This document shows, one piece after another, positions 18,796 through 28,117 of a stretch of DNA of 64,000 nt. A program made the translations under genes and the position numbers. This stretch comes from Arthrobacter_J sp038199985. Lineage in GTDB: Bacteria; Actinomycetota; Actinomycetes; Actinomycetales; Micrococcaceae. Every line of letters begins with the position of its first letter. Positions within the stretch are counted from its first letter, which is position 1. A model generated the notes under the pieces. It saw only the letters and a list, made by a program, of their open reading frames with translations. It searched no databases and had not been told where the DNA came from. Where the stretch lies: NCBI GenBank assembly GCA_038199985.1, contig JBBPYK010000109.1, positions 1 through 64,000 of the forward strand. The letters run 5' to 3'.

Positions 18796-20070
18796 ATGAA
18801 CACCGTGAACACGCTTCTGACCGCGATCCAAGACACCGGCCGTGATGAGCGCCGCGGCGGCTACACCCGCCCCGTCTACTCGAACGCCGAAAAGGACCTC
18901 CGTGAGTGGTTCACCGCCGAGGCGCAGCAGCGCGGGCTGGGCGTTGAGCAGGACCGCAACGGCATTCTCTGGGCCTGGTGGGACATGCCCGACGACGGCC
19001 GCCCCCGTGAACAGACACGCCGAGGCGCGCTCGTCACCGGTTCACACCTGGACTCCGTCCCGGGCGGCGGGGCGTTCGATGGACCCCTCGGAGTCGCTAG
19101 CGCGCTCGCCGCGGTGGACGTGCTTCAGGCCCGCGAGAAAGAGGGCAGTCTGCAGCGAAATCGGGCGCTCGCCATCGCAGTGTTCCCGGAGGAGGAAGGG
19201 TCCCGGTTTGGCGTTGCCTGCTTGGGGTCACGGCTGCTAGCTGGAGCGATCGAACCGGCGAGGGCACTGTCCTTGCGCGATGCTGAGGGCAACACGTTCG
19301 CCGACGTCGCCCGCGCCAACGGTTTGGATCCAGACCTCATGGGCCGCGACGAGGCAACGCTGGCCAGAATCGGCGATTTCGTTGAACTACATGTGGAGCA
19401 GGGCCGCGGGCTAAACACCGAGGAGTTCACCGACCATGCAGGACGTGGGCCCGCCGTCGCCGTCGCCGGTTCCATTTTGGGCCACGGACGCTGGCGCTTC
19501 AGCATCTCCGGACAGGGCAACCACGCTGGAACCACCCTGATGTCAGACCGCGCCGATCCCATGGTGGCCGCCGCACAGCTGGTGCTAGCCGTCCGTAAAA
19601 CCGCTGCGGCGAACGCTGATGCCCGGGCAACCATCGGCCGGCTCGAACCAATGCCCGGTGGCACCAACGTCATAGCGTCCAGCGTGGATCTGTGGATGGA
19701 CGTTCGCCACCCCGACGACGCCGTCACCGCAGCTCTGGTGGAGTCCATTCATGGCCAGGCCCAGAAGATCGCTGCCATGGAGGGCTGCACCGTCCGGTTG
19801 ACCGAAGAATCGTACTCGGGCACCGTCCATTTCGACTCTGCCCTCCAGCGTTCGCTGGAACGTTCCACAGCCCGCACAGTTCCCGGTGCTCCTGTGCTGG
19901 CCACTGGCGCGGGGCACGACGCCGGTGTGCTGGCCTCCAGTGTTCCCACGGGAATGTTGTTTGTTCGGAACCCCTCTGGAATCAGTCACTCGCCCGAGGA
20001 GTATGTGGAGGACGATGATGCTCAATTCGGCGTCGACGCCCTCGTTGACGCGTTGCAGGACCTGCTGTGA
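18796..20070 (+). CDS. M20 family amidohydrolase (allantoate amidohydrolase-like), probable N-formylglutamate deformylase
   Basis: The 424-residue product belongs to the M20/allantoate amidohydrolase and N-carbamoyl amino acid hydrolase group, which use two metal ions. Metal and substrate landmarks are GSHLDSVPGGGAFDGPLG, the glutamate pair in VFPEEEGSRF, FVELHVEQG, the dimer-interface histidine in GQGNHAGTT, and GAGHDAG near the C-terminus. It has AAGGAG before the ATG and overlaps hutF by four bases. The cluster has no recognisable HutG, yet HutF yields N-formylglutamate, so this enzyme most likely removes the formyl group. That role is inferred from family chemistry and position. Confidence 0.85.
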   Translation: MNTVNTLLTAIQDTGRDERRGGYTRPVYSNAEKDLREWFTAEAQQRGLGVEQDRNGILWAWWDMPDDGRPREQTRRGALVTGSHLDSVPGGGAFDGPLGVASALAAVDVLQAREKEGSLQRNRALAIAVFPEEEGSRFGVACLGSRLLAGAIEPARALSLRDAEGNTFADVARANGLDPDLMGRDEATLARIGDFVELHVEQGRGLNTEEFTDHAGRGPAVAVAGSILGHGRWRFSISGQGNHAGTTLMSDRADPMVAAAQLVLAVRKTAAANADARATIGRLEPMPGGTNVIASSVDLWMDVRHPDDAVTAALVESIHGQAQKIAAMEGCTVRLTEESYSGTVHFDSALQRSLERSTARTVPGAPVLATGAGHDAGVLASSVPTGMLFVRNPSGISHSPEEYVEDDDAQFGVDALVDALQDLL

Positions 20071-21461
20071 CAAGTAGCGGTGCGGTGAGTGTTCAGTTCT
20101 CTCTCTGGTGTGAGCAGGGCTGGGTTGATGGGGCGGTTCTCAACGGCGTTCGTCTCACAGTGGACGACGCCGGGCTGGTCGCCGCCGTGGAAACCGGCAC
20201 GCAGCCAGCCGGTGCCGATACTCAACTGCACGGGGTCACGTTCCCCGCCGCGTCGAATGCCCACTCCCACGCTTTTCACCGGGTCCTGCGCGGCCGTACG
20301 CACAATATGGGTGTCGGTAGTTTCTGGACCTGGCGGAAACAGATGTATCAGGCGGCCGGTGCCCTGACTCCTGAGCTGTACGAGGAACTGGCCACCGCCG
20401 TTTTTGCCGAGATGGTGGTGACTGGCTGGACGTCGGTTGCCGAGTTCCACTATGTTCACCACACCCCGGACGGGACACCGTACGACGAGCACGCCATGGA
20501 ACGCGCCCTCGCCCGAGCCGCCGTCGCCTCCGGGATCCGGCTGACGCTGCTGGACACCTGCTACCTGGCAGGCGGATTCGACACACCTTTGAGTGAGCAG
20601 CAGATTCGCTTCGGCGACGCAGACGTTCATGCCTGGCTGGACCGTTTGTCATCCCTTCGGGCAGCGTTCGCCGCGGAATTCGATCCGGCGCAGGTCAGCG
20701 TCGGAGCTGCACTGCATTCTGTCCGCGGCGTCCCGGAAGTGGACCTCGCCGTGATTGGCAAGGCCCTTCCGCAGGACATCCCCCTGCACATCCACCTTTC
20801 CGAACAGCCCGCCGAGAACGAAGCTTGCCTTCAATCGACCGGACTCACCCCGGCCATGCTGTTGAAGAAACACGGGCTTCTCAACCGGCGGCTATCCGCG
20901 GTTCACGCCACCCACCTCACCGCTGAGGACATCCACACCCTCGGCTCAGTCGGCGCCACCGTGGTCATGTGCCCCACCACCGAAGCGGATCTGGCAGACG
21001 GGATTGGTCCGGCCGATCGTCTCCGCGCCGCGGGGGCAACCATCGCGCTCGGGACGGACCAGCACGCCGTCGTCGACCCCTGGCTCGAAATGCGAGCACT
21101 CGAACACGGCGAGCGCCTCAGCTCGGGGGAGCGCGGGCACTTCACGCCGGCGGATCTTCACCACGCACTGTCCGACGCCGGTTCCCATGCCCAGTCCCGG
21201 TCCGCCCCGGGACTGGCGATCGGGAATATCTGCGATCTGATGACCGTGGACCCTTCGACCATCCGGACAACGGGTTCGCAGCCTGCCCAGTTGGCTTTGA
21301 GTGCCACCGCACAGGATGTCCATACGGTCGTCGTAGGCGGCCGAATTCTTGCCCGCAACGGGCAGCACGTGACCCTCGGCGCTCCGGCCGCGCTACTTGC
21401 CCGGGCCATTACCGCTGTCGACCACTCCGCCCACCGAACCGCAACGGAAGGCCACCGATGA
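20067..21461 (+). CDS. hutF: Formimidoylglutamate deiminase
   Basis: The 464-residue product is an amidohydrolase-superfamily deiminase that turns N-formimidoylglutamate into N-formylglutamate and ammonia. Metal-binding residues appear in PAASNAHSHAFHRVLRGRTH, the second histidine in IHLSEQPAENEAC, a third in AVHATHL and the aspartate in ALGTDQHAVVDPWLEMRALE. It starts at a GTG overlapping the previous stop (GTGA) and overlaps hutI at its end, so the last three genes are translationally coupled. It places this organism on the five-step deiminase route rather than direct formiminoglutamate hydrolysis. Confidence 0.94.
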   Translation: MTSSGAVSVQFSLWCEQGWVDGAVLNGVRLTVDDAGLVAAVETGTQPAGADTQLHGVTFPAASNAHSHAFHRVLRGRTHNMGVGSFWTWRKQMYQAAGALTPELYEELATAVFAEMVVTGWTSVAEFHYVHHTPDGTPYDEHAMERALARAAVASGIRLTLLDTCYLAGGFDTPLSEQQIRFGDADVHAWLDRLSSLRAAFAAEFDPAQVSVGAALHSVRGVPEVDLAVIGKALPQDIPLHIHLSEQPAENEACLQSTGLTPAMLLKKHGLLNRRLSAVHATHLTAEDIHTLGSVGATVVMCPTTEADLADGIGPADRLRAAGATIALGTDQHAVVDPWLEMRALEHGERLSSGERGHFTPADLHHALSDAGSHAQSRSAPGLAIGNICDLMTVDPSTIRTTGSQPAQLALSATAQDVHTVVVGGRILARNGQHVTLGAPAALLARAITAVDHSAHRTATEGHR

Positions 21462-22672
21462 CCAGCACGCTCATCACCAACATTGGCGAATTGATCACCC
21501 AGGACCTGGAACACACCGTCCTGAACAACGCCGCCGTAGTCCTTGAAGGGGAACGTATTTCGTGGATCGGACCCGCAGCGCTGGCACCTGCTGCGGACGA
21601 GCAGGTCGACGCCGTCGGCCGCGCCGTCCTGCCCGGCTGGGTTGATTCCCATACTCACCTGGTCTTCGCCGGCGACCGCACCTCCGAATTTGAGGCCCGC
21701 ATGGCGGGGGAGTCTTACGCCGCGGGCGGGATCGCCGTCACCACCGAAGCCACCCGGGTGGCCTCGGACTACGATCTGACGCGTCTGCTGCTCGGACGCG
21801 TCGCCGAAGCAGCCTCCGGGGGAACCACTTACCTCGAAACGAAAACCGGATACGGCCTCGATGTGGACCAAGAGACCCGCAGTGCACGCATCGCCGCCAC
21901 CGTCGTCGATCAAGTGACTTTCCTAGGAGCCCATCTGGTACCGGCTGGCATGGACGCCGAAGACTACACAGACCTGGTGTGCGGAGCCATGCTCGACGCC
22001 GTCCGCCCCCACGTCCAATGGGCCGATGTCTTCTGCGAACGAGGCGCCTTCACCGAAGAACAATCCCGCCGTATCCTCACGGCGTGCCGCGAGGCCGGTC
22101 TGGGCCTACGAGTCCATGGCAACCAGCTCGGCGAGGGCCCGGGCGTGCGCCTCGCCGTCGAATTCGCCGCCGCCAGCGTTGACCACGTGAACTACCTCGA
22201 CGATGCTGACGTGCAAGCGCTCGCCGGAAGCTGGACAGCGTGGGACAGTGCTAAGGGTTCAGGGACGGCCGGCACCGTAGCCACGTGTCTGCCGGCCTGC
22301 GACCTATCCACGCGCCAGCCCTTGGCTCCGGGGCGGCGGCTGTTGGACGCCGGCGTCCAGATTGCTCTCGCGTCAAACTGTAATCCTGGAACGTCGTACA
22401 CATCGTCGATGAACTACTGCGTCACCACGGCGGTGCTTCAGATGGGACTCAGCGTGCACGAAGCTGTTCGCGCCGCCACGTACGGTGGCGCACTGGCATT
22501 ACGTCGGCAAGCCGGCGACGACGTCGATGGGCAGCGCGCCGTCGGTTCCCTCGCCGTCGGACACCGGGCAGACCTACACATGCTCAAGGCGCCCTCGGCC
22601 ACGCATCTGGCTTACCGGCCGGGTATGCCCTTGACCCACGCGGTCTGGCGGTCTGGCGAGCGCATCGTGTAG
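21458..22672 (+). CDS. hutI: Imidazolonepropionase
   Basis: The 404-residue product opens the imidazolone ring of imidazolonepropionate to give N-formimidoylglutamate. It shows the family metal motif LPGWVDSHTHLVFAGDR, the substrate-contact region ETKTGYGLD, RVHGNQL with a metal histidine, and ALASNCNPGTS near the C-terminus. The ATG at 21458 overlaps the hutF stop (ATGA) and GGAAGG lies six bases before it. The open frame extends upstream to 20969, but that part lies out of frame within hutF and has no family similarity. Confidence 0.95.
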   Translation: MTSTLITNIGELITQDLEHTVLNNAAVVLEGERISWIGPAALAPAADEQVDAVGRAVLPGWVDSHTHLVFAGDRTSEFEARMAGESYAAGGIAVTTEATRVASDYDLTRLLLGRVAEAASGGTTYLETKTGYGLDVDQETRSARIAATVVDQVTFLGAHLVPAGMDAEDYTDLVCGAMLDAVRPHVQWADVFCERGAFTEEQSRRILTACREAGLGLRVHGNQLGEGPGVRLAVEFAAASVDHVNYLDDADVQALAGSWTAWDSAKGSGTAGTVATCLPACDLSTRQPLAPGRRLLDAGVQIALASNCNPGTSYTSSMNYCVTTAVLQMGLSVHEAVRAATYGGALALRRQAGDDVDGQRAVGSLAVGHRADLHMLKAPSATHLAYRPGMPLTHAVWRSGERIV

Positions 22673-22708
22673 CGGACAGAGGGCGGCGCGCGGTGGCAGG
22701 ATGTAGGA

Positions 22709-23479
22709 ATGGATTCAGAGCGCATCACTGACGGGCGTGGACGCGGCAGACTGAAGATTGAGATCTTTATTGTTCTCGGACTTTCGCTCGGGCAGTCTGC
22801 CGTCTACTCAATCGTCAAACTGCTGGACAAACTTTCGCGGGCGCCGTTGAAGGGGCAAACTACCACGCTGAATCCTGTGCTCAATGATCGTCAGTGGTTC
22901 GATCTCACCTACCAATTGTTGGACATTGGTTTCGCGCTGGTTCCTGTTGCGCTGGTGTTGTTCCTGCTGTCTCAGCATGGGGAAAGTGCGTTTCGACGGA
23001 TCGGATTCACGTTCCGGCGTCCCGGCGTCGACTTCGGTCTGGGGTTTGGCCTCGCCACCGTCATTGGGGTTGGAACGCTTGGCGTCTACGCCGCTGGTCG
23101 GGCATTGGGGCTGACGACGGCGATCGTGCCGGCAGCCCTTGATGCTTTCTGGTGGACGGTGCCCGTGCTGATCCTGTCTGCTCTACGCCATGCCATCCTC
23201 GAGGAAGTCATCATGGTCGGCTACCTCTTTGATCGGCTTCGCACGCTTGGCTGGAATATCTGGTCCATCATTATGCTCAGCGCAGTCATCCGAGGGAGCT
23301 ATCACCTGTATCAGGGGCTTGGCCCTTTCGTGGGAAACCTGCTCATGGGCATCATCTTCGGGTGGCTCTACACCAAGGTGAAGCGCGTCATGCCCCTTGT
23401 TATTGCGCACGCAGCTCTGGATATTGCCGGCTTTGTGGGCTTCGCCCTCTTCGGGGCAGCCATCGGTATCGGCAACTAG
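22709..23479 (+). CDS. CPBP family intramembrane metalloprotease-like protein
   Basis: The 256-residue product is a polytopic membrane protein with the three CPBP (Abi/CaaX protease) motif regions: EEVIMVGYL near residue 166, YHLYQG near 198 and a final histidine in IAHAALD near 231. Val stands where the first motif usually has Arg after EExxx. Family members cleave prenylated proteins or take part in bacteriocin immunity, but most bacterial copies have no known substrate. The ATG has AGGA-type bases upstream. It follows hutI by 36 bases but has no obvious link to histidine use. Confidence 0.8.
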   Translation: MDSERITDGRGRGRLKIEIFIVLGLSLGQSAVYSIVKLLDKLSRAPLKGQTTTLNPVLNDRQWFDLTYQLLDIGFALVPVALVLFLLSQHGESAFRRIGFTFRRPGVDFGLGFGLATVIGVGTLGVYAAGRALGLTTAIVPAALDAFWWTVPVLILSALRHAILEEVIMVGYLFDRLRTLGWNIWSIIMLSAVIRGSYHLYQGLGPFVGNLLMGIIFGWLYTKVKRVMPLVIAHAALDIAGFVGFALFGAAIGIGN

Positions 23480-23524
23480 GATCCAGGTAGTCGTAGTGAG
23501 CCCACTAGCAGTGGAGTGGAGACC

Positions 23525-24550
23525 TCACGGAGTCGTAGCGCTGGCATTCTGCACAGGTCGTCCGCCGTACCCATTGAGCCATCGCTCAATTTGAGCGTAC
23601 GCTTCCTGTCGCACCGAGTCTTCAGACAAGAAAATGTCGTGCATAGCGTTTTCAATTCGCACGATGGCGACTGTGTCTCCAAGAGACAGGGCGCGGTGTG
23701 CCACGGCATGGACGTTCAGGGCCACATCTGCCCGCGTTGCTGACTCGGACCATCGGGGCTGCAGATAGTCCTTGTCAGATAACATCACCAGCACCGGGCA
23801 GTCGAGCGTCAGACCGGCTGCGACCGCTGCTTGTGCTTGGAAGATGGCGTTGAGAAATGCTGGTGTGACGGCGAATCCACGCGCGGGACGCCATTGCTCG
23901 TTGTATGTCCAGGCACCCTCAAAGGCAGACGACACAGCCCGCGAGTAAATGCCAGGGTCGATGGCTGGAAGCGGTGCCAAAGGATGAAATTTTGCGCGCA
24001 ATTGTACGAGTGGAGTAATGGCCAGTCGGCCTAGTTCAGCTCCCTGAAATTCGAGCCATGGACTATTCAGGATCAGGGCTGAGGCAATGCCTGGGTTCCG
24101 GTGTGCCCACCAGCTCAGGGTGAGACCGCCTGCAGAGTGGCCCATCAGGATCAGTTGACGGTCGGTACCGGTCGGAGTACCTGAAACTGAATCAGATTTC
24201 GACTCAACGGCCACAACATCAAGTGCCGCCCGGATGTCGTCGTCGTATTCGGTCAGATCAGTAACGTAGCCCGGGGTCTGACCCTTTCGCAGGCTTCGGC
24301 CGTAGCAGTGGAGATCGATAGCGTAGAACCGGGCCCCGTGTCGGTGCCAGAACCGTGCGAGGTTGGCTTGAAAGAAGTAATCAGACCAGCCGTGGACGTA
24401 GAGGACATTGGCACCAGCCGCAGCCATGTCGATGACTGGCTCCGACGAGGGCCGATACCGTACCAGCGTCGCAGGCCCTGCCTCGGTGAGGGGGAGGGTG
24501 AGCTGCTCGAAGTCTTTGCCAAGTCTGTCGGGCTTCCACTGTTCGTCCAT
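23525..24550 (-). CDS. Alpha/beta hydrolase (lysophospholipase/S33-like)
   Basis: The 341-residue product is an alpha/beta hydrolase. The nucleophile elbow GHSAGG is near residue 162, an oxyanion-type segment YVHGWSDYFFQ is near 55, the acid is probably the Asp in MLSDKDY, and the catalytic His is in NAMHDIFLS. There is no signal peptide. It resembles serine aminopeptidase S33/lysophospholipase proteins that hydrolyse acyl esters. It shares direction with the VOC-protein gene upstream of it (58 bases away). The natural substrate is unknown. Confidence 0.82.
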   Translation of the reverse strand: MDEQWKPDRLGKDFEQLTLPLTEAGPATLVRYRPSSEPVIDMAAAGANVLYVHGWSDYFFQANLARFWHRHGARFYAIDLHCYGRSLRKGQTPGYVTDLTEYDDDIRAALDVVAVESKSDSVSGTPTGTDRQLILMGHSAGGLTLSWWAHRNPGIASALILNSPWLEFQGAELGRLAITPLVQLRAKFHPLAPLPAIDPGIYSRAVSSAFEGAWTYNEQWRPARGFAVTPAFLNAIFQAQAAVAAGLTLDCPVLVMLSDKDYLQPRWSESATRADVALNVHAVAHRALSLGDTVAIVRIENAMHDIFLSEDSVRQEAYAQIERWLNGYGGRPVQNASATTP

Positions 24551-24607
24551 TACCGGAAACCCTATCCCTGGTACTGGCCGGCGAGACGGCCGGCCATGGT
24601 GGGAAGA

Positions 24608-25249
24608 CTAGATGACGACGGTGCCCTTAGCGGTCTTGAACTCGACGCTCATGATTCCCGGAGTCCCATTGGGTGCGGTCCACTTGACGTCGACGTCGTC
24701 CAGCAGGGTTTCAACGGGATTTCCCAGCCAGTCGGCGACACGTTCGGCGGAACCGGCGATAGTGAGGGCATCGAGCTCCACCTCGGAGGCAAAAGCGTTT
24801 GAGGGATGGAGGCTATCAACGCCGTCGTCCCATCGGAGCATGTAAGGCACCTGTGGGTCAGCGATGAGCCCCTTGATCCCTATCTGTTGCCACGTCAGTT
24901 CCTGTCCGTCGGGGAATTTCCGATTTCCGGGAACAGAGCTACGGCCGAGCCGCTCTTCAAAGGGGGCAAGGTCATCCACCGCAACGCACCAGCCCATCCA
25001 TCCACCACCGGATTCCGAGCGTGCACGCACGGCTTGCCCGAAGGGGGCTTTATCCGACGCAGGGTGGTCCAGCACTTCGACAACCTCGAGGTACTGATGG
25101 TTGTTGAGCGGGAAAATAATGTTCCGTGTACCAAATCTAGGGTGGATGCCTCCCTTCACGAATTCCATGCCGAGGGACGCAGAAAGGCGTTCGGCGGTGG
25201 CCGTTAGGCCGTCGGGTTCGCAGGCATAAGAAACATGGTCCAGGCGCAT
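24608..25249 (-). CDS. VOC superfamily glyoxalase-like domain protein
   Basis: The 213-residue product begins MRLDHVSYACEPDGL, the typical first strand of a vicinal-oxygen-chelate domain with a metal-binding histidine, and includes the glyoxalase-like region NIIFPLNNHQYLEVVEVLDHP. This subgroup (glyoxalase-like domain of about 200 residues) has no assigned reaction. It is the first gene of a two-gene leftward unit with the hydrolase, and diverges from the riboswitch-metY region. The 120 bases between it and the riboswitch hold no other gene that I can see. Confidence 0.78.
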   Translation of the reverse strand: MRLDHVSYACEPDGLTATAERLSASLGMEFVKGGIHPRFGTRNIIFPLNNHQYLEVVEVLDHPASDKAPFGQAVRARSESGGGWMGWCVAVDDLAPFEERLGRSSVPGNRKFPDGQELTWQQIGIKGLIADPQVPYMLRWDDGVDSLHPSNAFASEVELDALTIAGSAERVADWLGNPVETLLDDVDVKWTAPNGTPGIMSVEFKTAKGTVVI

Positions 25250-25370
25250 GGCCTTAGTTTGGCACTTTGTGATGTTCGTCTCGACTAAGGGTGCCCTAAG
25301 TGGTCACCCCGGGATGTCATGGACCGTCACATTCTTGCCGCGTCCGACGTCGTCGGCCAATGTATTAACA

Positions 25371-25505
25371 GGTCATGAGCGCCAGCGAAGGTTTCTCCGG
25401 AAATCGCCTGCCCCGGCTTGCTGGCCGGCAACCCTCCAACTGCGGTGGGGTGCCCCGGGTGAAGACCAGGCTCCGCATCAATTGGTGCGGTGCAAGCGCA
25501 GGTCA
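25371..25505 (+). ncRNA. SAM-IV riboswitch upstream of metY
   Basis: The conserved core is recognisable: GGTCATGAG, then GCCCCGGCTTGCTGGCCGGC (25418-25437), AACCCTCCAACTGCGGTGGGG and GTGCCCCGGGTGAAGACC. GGTC at 25371-25374 can pair with GACC at 25464-25467 as the basal helix. A downstream hairpin CCGCATC/GGTGCGG with an AATT loop follows at 25473-25490, as expected for the extra SAM-IV element. It lies about 55 bases before the metY start, inside the 310-base gap 25250-25559. It should bind S-adenosylmethionine and lower metY-metX expression when methionine is abundant. The boundaries are approximate. Confidence 0.9.
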
Positions 25506-25559
25506 CAGACGAGAAATCGGTCATCCGTTCCGTCCGTGCACCCAGTTACAGGGAGCATC

Positions 25560-26876
25560 ATGTCCAATAATTGGTCGTTTGAAACCCGCCAGATCCATGC
25601 TGGCCAGACGCTCGACACCGTCGCCGGTGCACGGGCATTGCCCATCTATCAGACAACGTCGTTCGTTTTCCCCAGCGCGAAAAGCGCCGGAGATCGGTTC
25701 GCCCTCGCCGAGCTGGAGCCGATCTATACGAGGATCGGAAATCCTACCCAGGAAGCAGTCGAGAACCGCATCGCGAACCTGGAAGGTGGCGTCGGTGCGT
25801 TGCTACTGGCATCAGGACAAGCGGCAACCACGTTCTCCGTCCTGAACATCGCGGAGGCCGGGGACCACATAGTGGCGAGCCCGAGCCTCTACGGAGGAAC
25901 ACACAACCTATTCAAGAACACGCTACGAAAGTTCGGGATCGATGCAACGTTCGTAGAAGACCCAGACAATATAGAGCAGTGGCGTGCAGCGGTGAGGCCC
26001 AATACCAAGTTGTTCTTTGGTGAAAGCATCTCAAATCCGCGTCAGGATGTTCTGGATATCGAGGGTATCAGCGCCGTTGCCCACGAGGCTGGGGTGCCCC
26101 TCATCGTGGACAACACGCTCGCAACCCCTTACCTGATTAGGCCCATCGAATGGGGTGCCGACATTGTGGTGCACTCAGCCACCAAGTACCTCGGCGGTCA
26201 CGGTACAGCCATCGCTGGCGTCATCGTGGATTCGGGTCACTTCGACTTCGCGGCAGAACCCGAACGATTCCCCTCGTTCAACACACCGGATGAGAGCTAC
26301 GGAGGTCTGGTCTTCGCGCGGGATCTCGGCGTCGGATCTGAGCTGGGTGCCAACCTCGCCTACATCCTCAAAGCACGCGTGCAGCTACTGCGCGATCTGG
26401 GCTCCGCAGTCTCTCCCTTCAACGCGTTCCTGATTGCGCAGGGCCTGGAGACACTCAGCCTCCGCATCGAACGCCATGTCGCCAACGCCGAATCTGTTGC
26501 CGCCTGGTTGGAGACGCACGACGCCGTCGAAAGGGTCGCCTACGCTGGTCTGCCGTCGAGTCCCTGGTATGAGCGAGGACGTAAATACAGCGGTAAAGGA
26601 GCCGGCGCCATCGTATCGTTCGACATCCGCGGTGGGTTTGAGGCTGGCCAACGCTTCGTTGACGGTCTCGAACTCCATTCCCATGTGGCAAACGTGGGCG
26701 ACGTCCGTTCGCTCGTAATCCACCCGGCATCGACAACGCACCGCCAACTCAGCGCCGACGAGCAGCTAACAGCAGGCGTCCGTCCAGGCCTTGTGCGCCT
26801 CTCAGTTGGTCTGGAACACCTCGATGACATCCTCGCGGACCTGGAAGCCGGATTCCGGGCAGCCAAGGGCCTCTAA
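25560..26876 (+). CDS. metY: O-acetylhomoserine sulfhydrylase (O-acetylhomoserine aminocarboxypropyltransferase)
   Basis: The 438-residue product is a Cys/Met metabolism PLP enzyme that joins O-acetylhomoserine with sulfide to make homocysteine. Landmarks are ARALPIYQTTSFVF, YTRIGNPTQEAVENRIANLEGG (25719-25784) and the PLP lysine in HSATKYLGGHG. The ATG at 25560 follows GGGAG; the longer open frame from 25248 runs through the riboswitch and is not coding. It sits 23 bases before metX, so substrate supply and use are encoded together. The absence of an adjacent cystathionine route here fits direct sulfhydrylation. Confidence 0.95.
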   Translation: MSNNWSFETRQIHAGQTLDTVAGARALPIYQTTSFVFPSAKSAGDRFALAELEPIYTRIGNPTQEAVENRIANLEGGVGALLLASGQAATTFSVLNIAEAGDHIVASPSLYGGTHNLFKNTLRKFGIDATFVEDPDNIEQWRAAVRPNTKLFFGESISNPRQDVLDIEGISAVAHEAGVPLIVDNTLATPYLIRPIEWGADIVVHSATKYLGGHGTAIAGVIVDSGHFDFAAEPERFPSFNTPDESYGGLVFARDLGVGSELGANLAYILKARVQLLRDLGSAVSPFNAFLIAQGLETLSLRIERHVANAESVAAWLETHDAVERVAYAGLPSSPWYERGRKYSGKGAGAIVSFDIRGGFEAGQRFVDGLELHSHVANVGDVRSLVIHPASTTHRQLSADEQLTAGVRPGLVRLSVGLEHLDDILADLEAGFRAAKGL

Positions 26877-26899
26877 GTCACCACGAGCAAGGAGTAGCC

Positions 26900-28033
26900 T
26901 TGACCATATTTCCAGCCATCCAGGACATCAACGGTTGCTTCACCGCACCCGGTGACGGCATGCTGCGCTTCACCGAAGTTGGCGATCTGGAACTGGAAAG
27001 CGGCGGAACGCTTCCTTCCATCACTCTCGCCTTCGAGACGTGGGGCAAGCTCAATGAGGACGCCTCCAACGCCGTCCTGATCCAGCATGCGCTGACCGGC
27101 AGCAGCCACGTGGCCCGCGGCGCCAGCAGCGAAGACGGCTGGTGGGACGAGTTGGTTGGTCCAGGCAAAACCATCGACACGGACCGGTACTTCGTCGTGG
27201 CCGCCAACATCATAGGCGGCTGCTACGGATCTACCGGTCCGTCGTCGCACGCACCGGACGGGATGGTCTGGGGCTCACGCTTTCCCACAGTGACCGTCCG
27301 CGATTCGGTCCATGCCGAGGCGAAGCTGGCCGACCAGCTCGGCATCGTCTGTTGGCACGCCGTCGCCGGTGGATCCCTGGGCGGCGCGCGCGCCCTCGAA
27401 TGGGCAGCCACCTACCCGGAAAGGGTGAGCCACTGCCTAGTCGTCGCCGCCACTGCGTCCAGCACGGCAGAACACATCGCCTTCGCCCAAACGCAGATCG
27501 CCGCAATCCGCATGGACCAGCATTTCAACAACGGCGACTACTACAGCGGGCCCCACCCGCTACAAGGACTTGGCCTGGCCAGACGAATCGCCCACATCAC
27601 CTACCGGTCAGAAGCGGAACTTCAGCGACGCTTCGGCAGACAGACACAACCCGGCGAACCCCCAGCGATCGGAGACCGACCCCACGCCCGGGGCCGATAC
27701 CAAGTGGAGAGCTACCTCGACCACCACGCCGAGAAACTAGCTGCACGCTTCGATGCCAACAGCTACCTCATCCTCACCGAGCTCTTGATGAGCCACGACG
27801 TCGCCCGCAATCGAGGCACGCTCCAGCAGGCGCTCGCGGGCTGCACCACGTCCTTCGTGATTGCACCAGTGGACTCGGACCGCCTGTATTTTCCGCAACA
27901 GTCCTACGACCTTGCCGCTGCGCTGCCCGGCCCTGTGGAGGTCTGCACTATCCGGACACCGGAAGGCCACGACGGCTTTCTGACCAGCATCTCCCAGCTT
28001 GACGCTGTGCTCCGACAACACATTTTTGCTTGA
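26900..28033 (+). CDS. metX: Homoserine O-acetyltransferase
   Basis: The 377-residue product is an alpha/beta hydrolase-fold transferase that acetylates homoserine with acetyl-CoA, making the metY substrate. The family string NAVLIQHALTGSSHVA, the GGCYGSTGPSS segment, the nucleophile elbow GGSLGGARALEWA and the terminal catalytic histidine in PEGHDGFL are present. The start is TTG 26900, five bases after AAGGAG. It is the second gene of the riboswitch-controlled methionine unit. Confidence 0.95.
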   Translation: MTIFPAIQDINGCFTAPGDGMLRFTEVGDLELESGGTLPSITLAFETWGKLNEDASNAVLIQHALTGSSHVARGASSEDGWWDELVGPGKTIDTDRYFVVAANIIGGCYGSTGPSSHAPDGMVWGSRFPTVTVRDSVHAEAKLADQLGIVCWHAVAGGSLGGARALEWAATYPERVSHCLVVAATASSTAEHIAFAQTQIAAIRMDQHFNNGDYYSGPHPLQGLGLARRIAHITYRSEAELQRRFGRQTQPGEPPAIGDRPHARGRYQVESYLDHHAEKLAARFDANSYLILTELLMSHDVARNRGTLQQALAGCTTSFVIAPVDSDRLYFPQQSYDLAAALPGPVEVCTIRTPEGHDGFLTSISQLDAVLRQHIFA

Positions 28034-28117
28034 GCTTGAGCTCTCGTCATGCGTTGAGGGGTGTGGCGGCTTTGCTACTTCGAGGGGAGCTGCGCTGAAC
28101 ATGCCAGAATTGTCGTC

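Noticed and set aside
20969..21457. 163-codon N-terminal extension of HutI
   Set aside because: It lies out of frame within hutF, is rich in Arg and Pro as shadow frames are, and hutI has a proper ATG with a ribosome-binding site at 21458.
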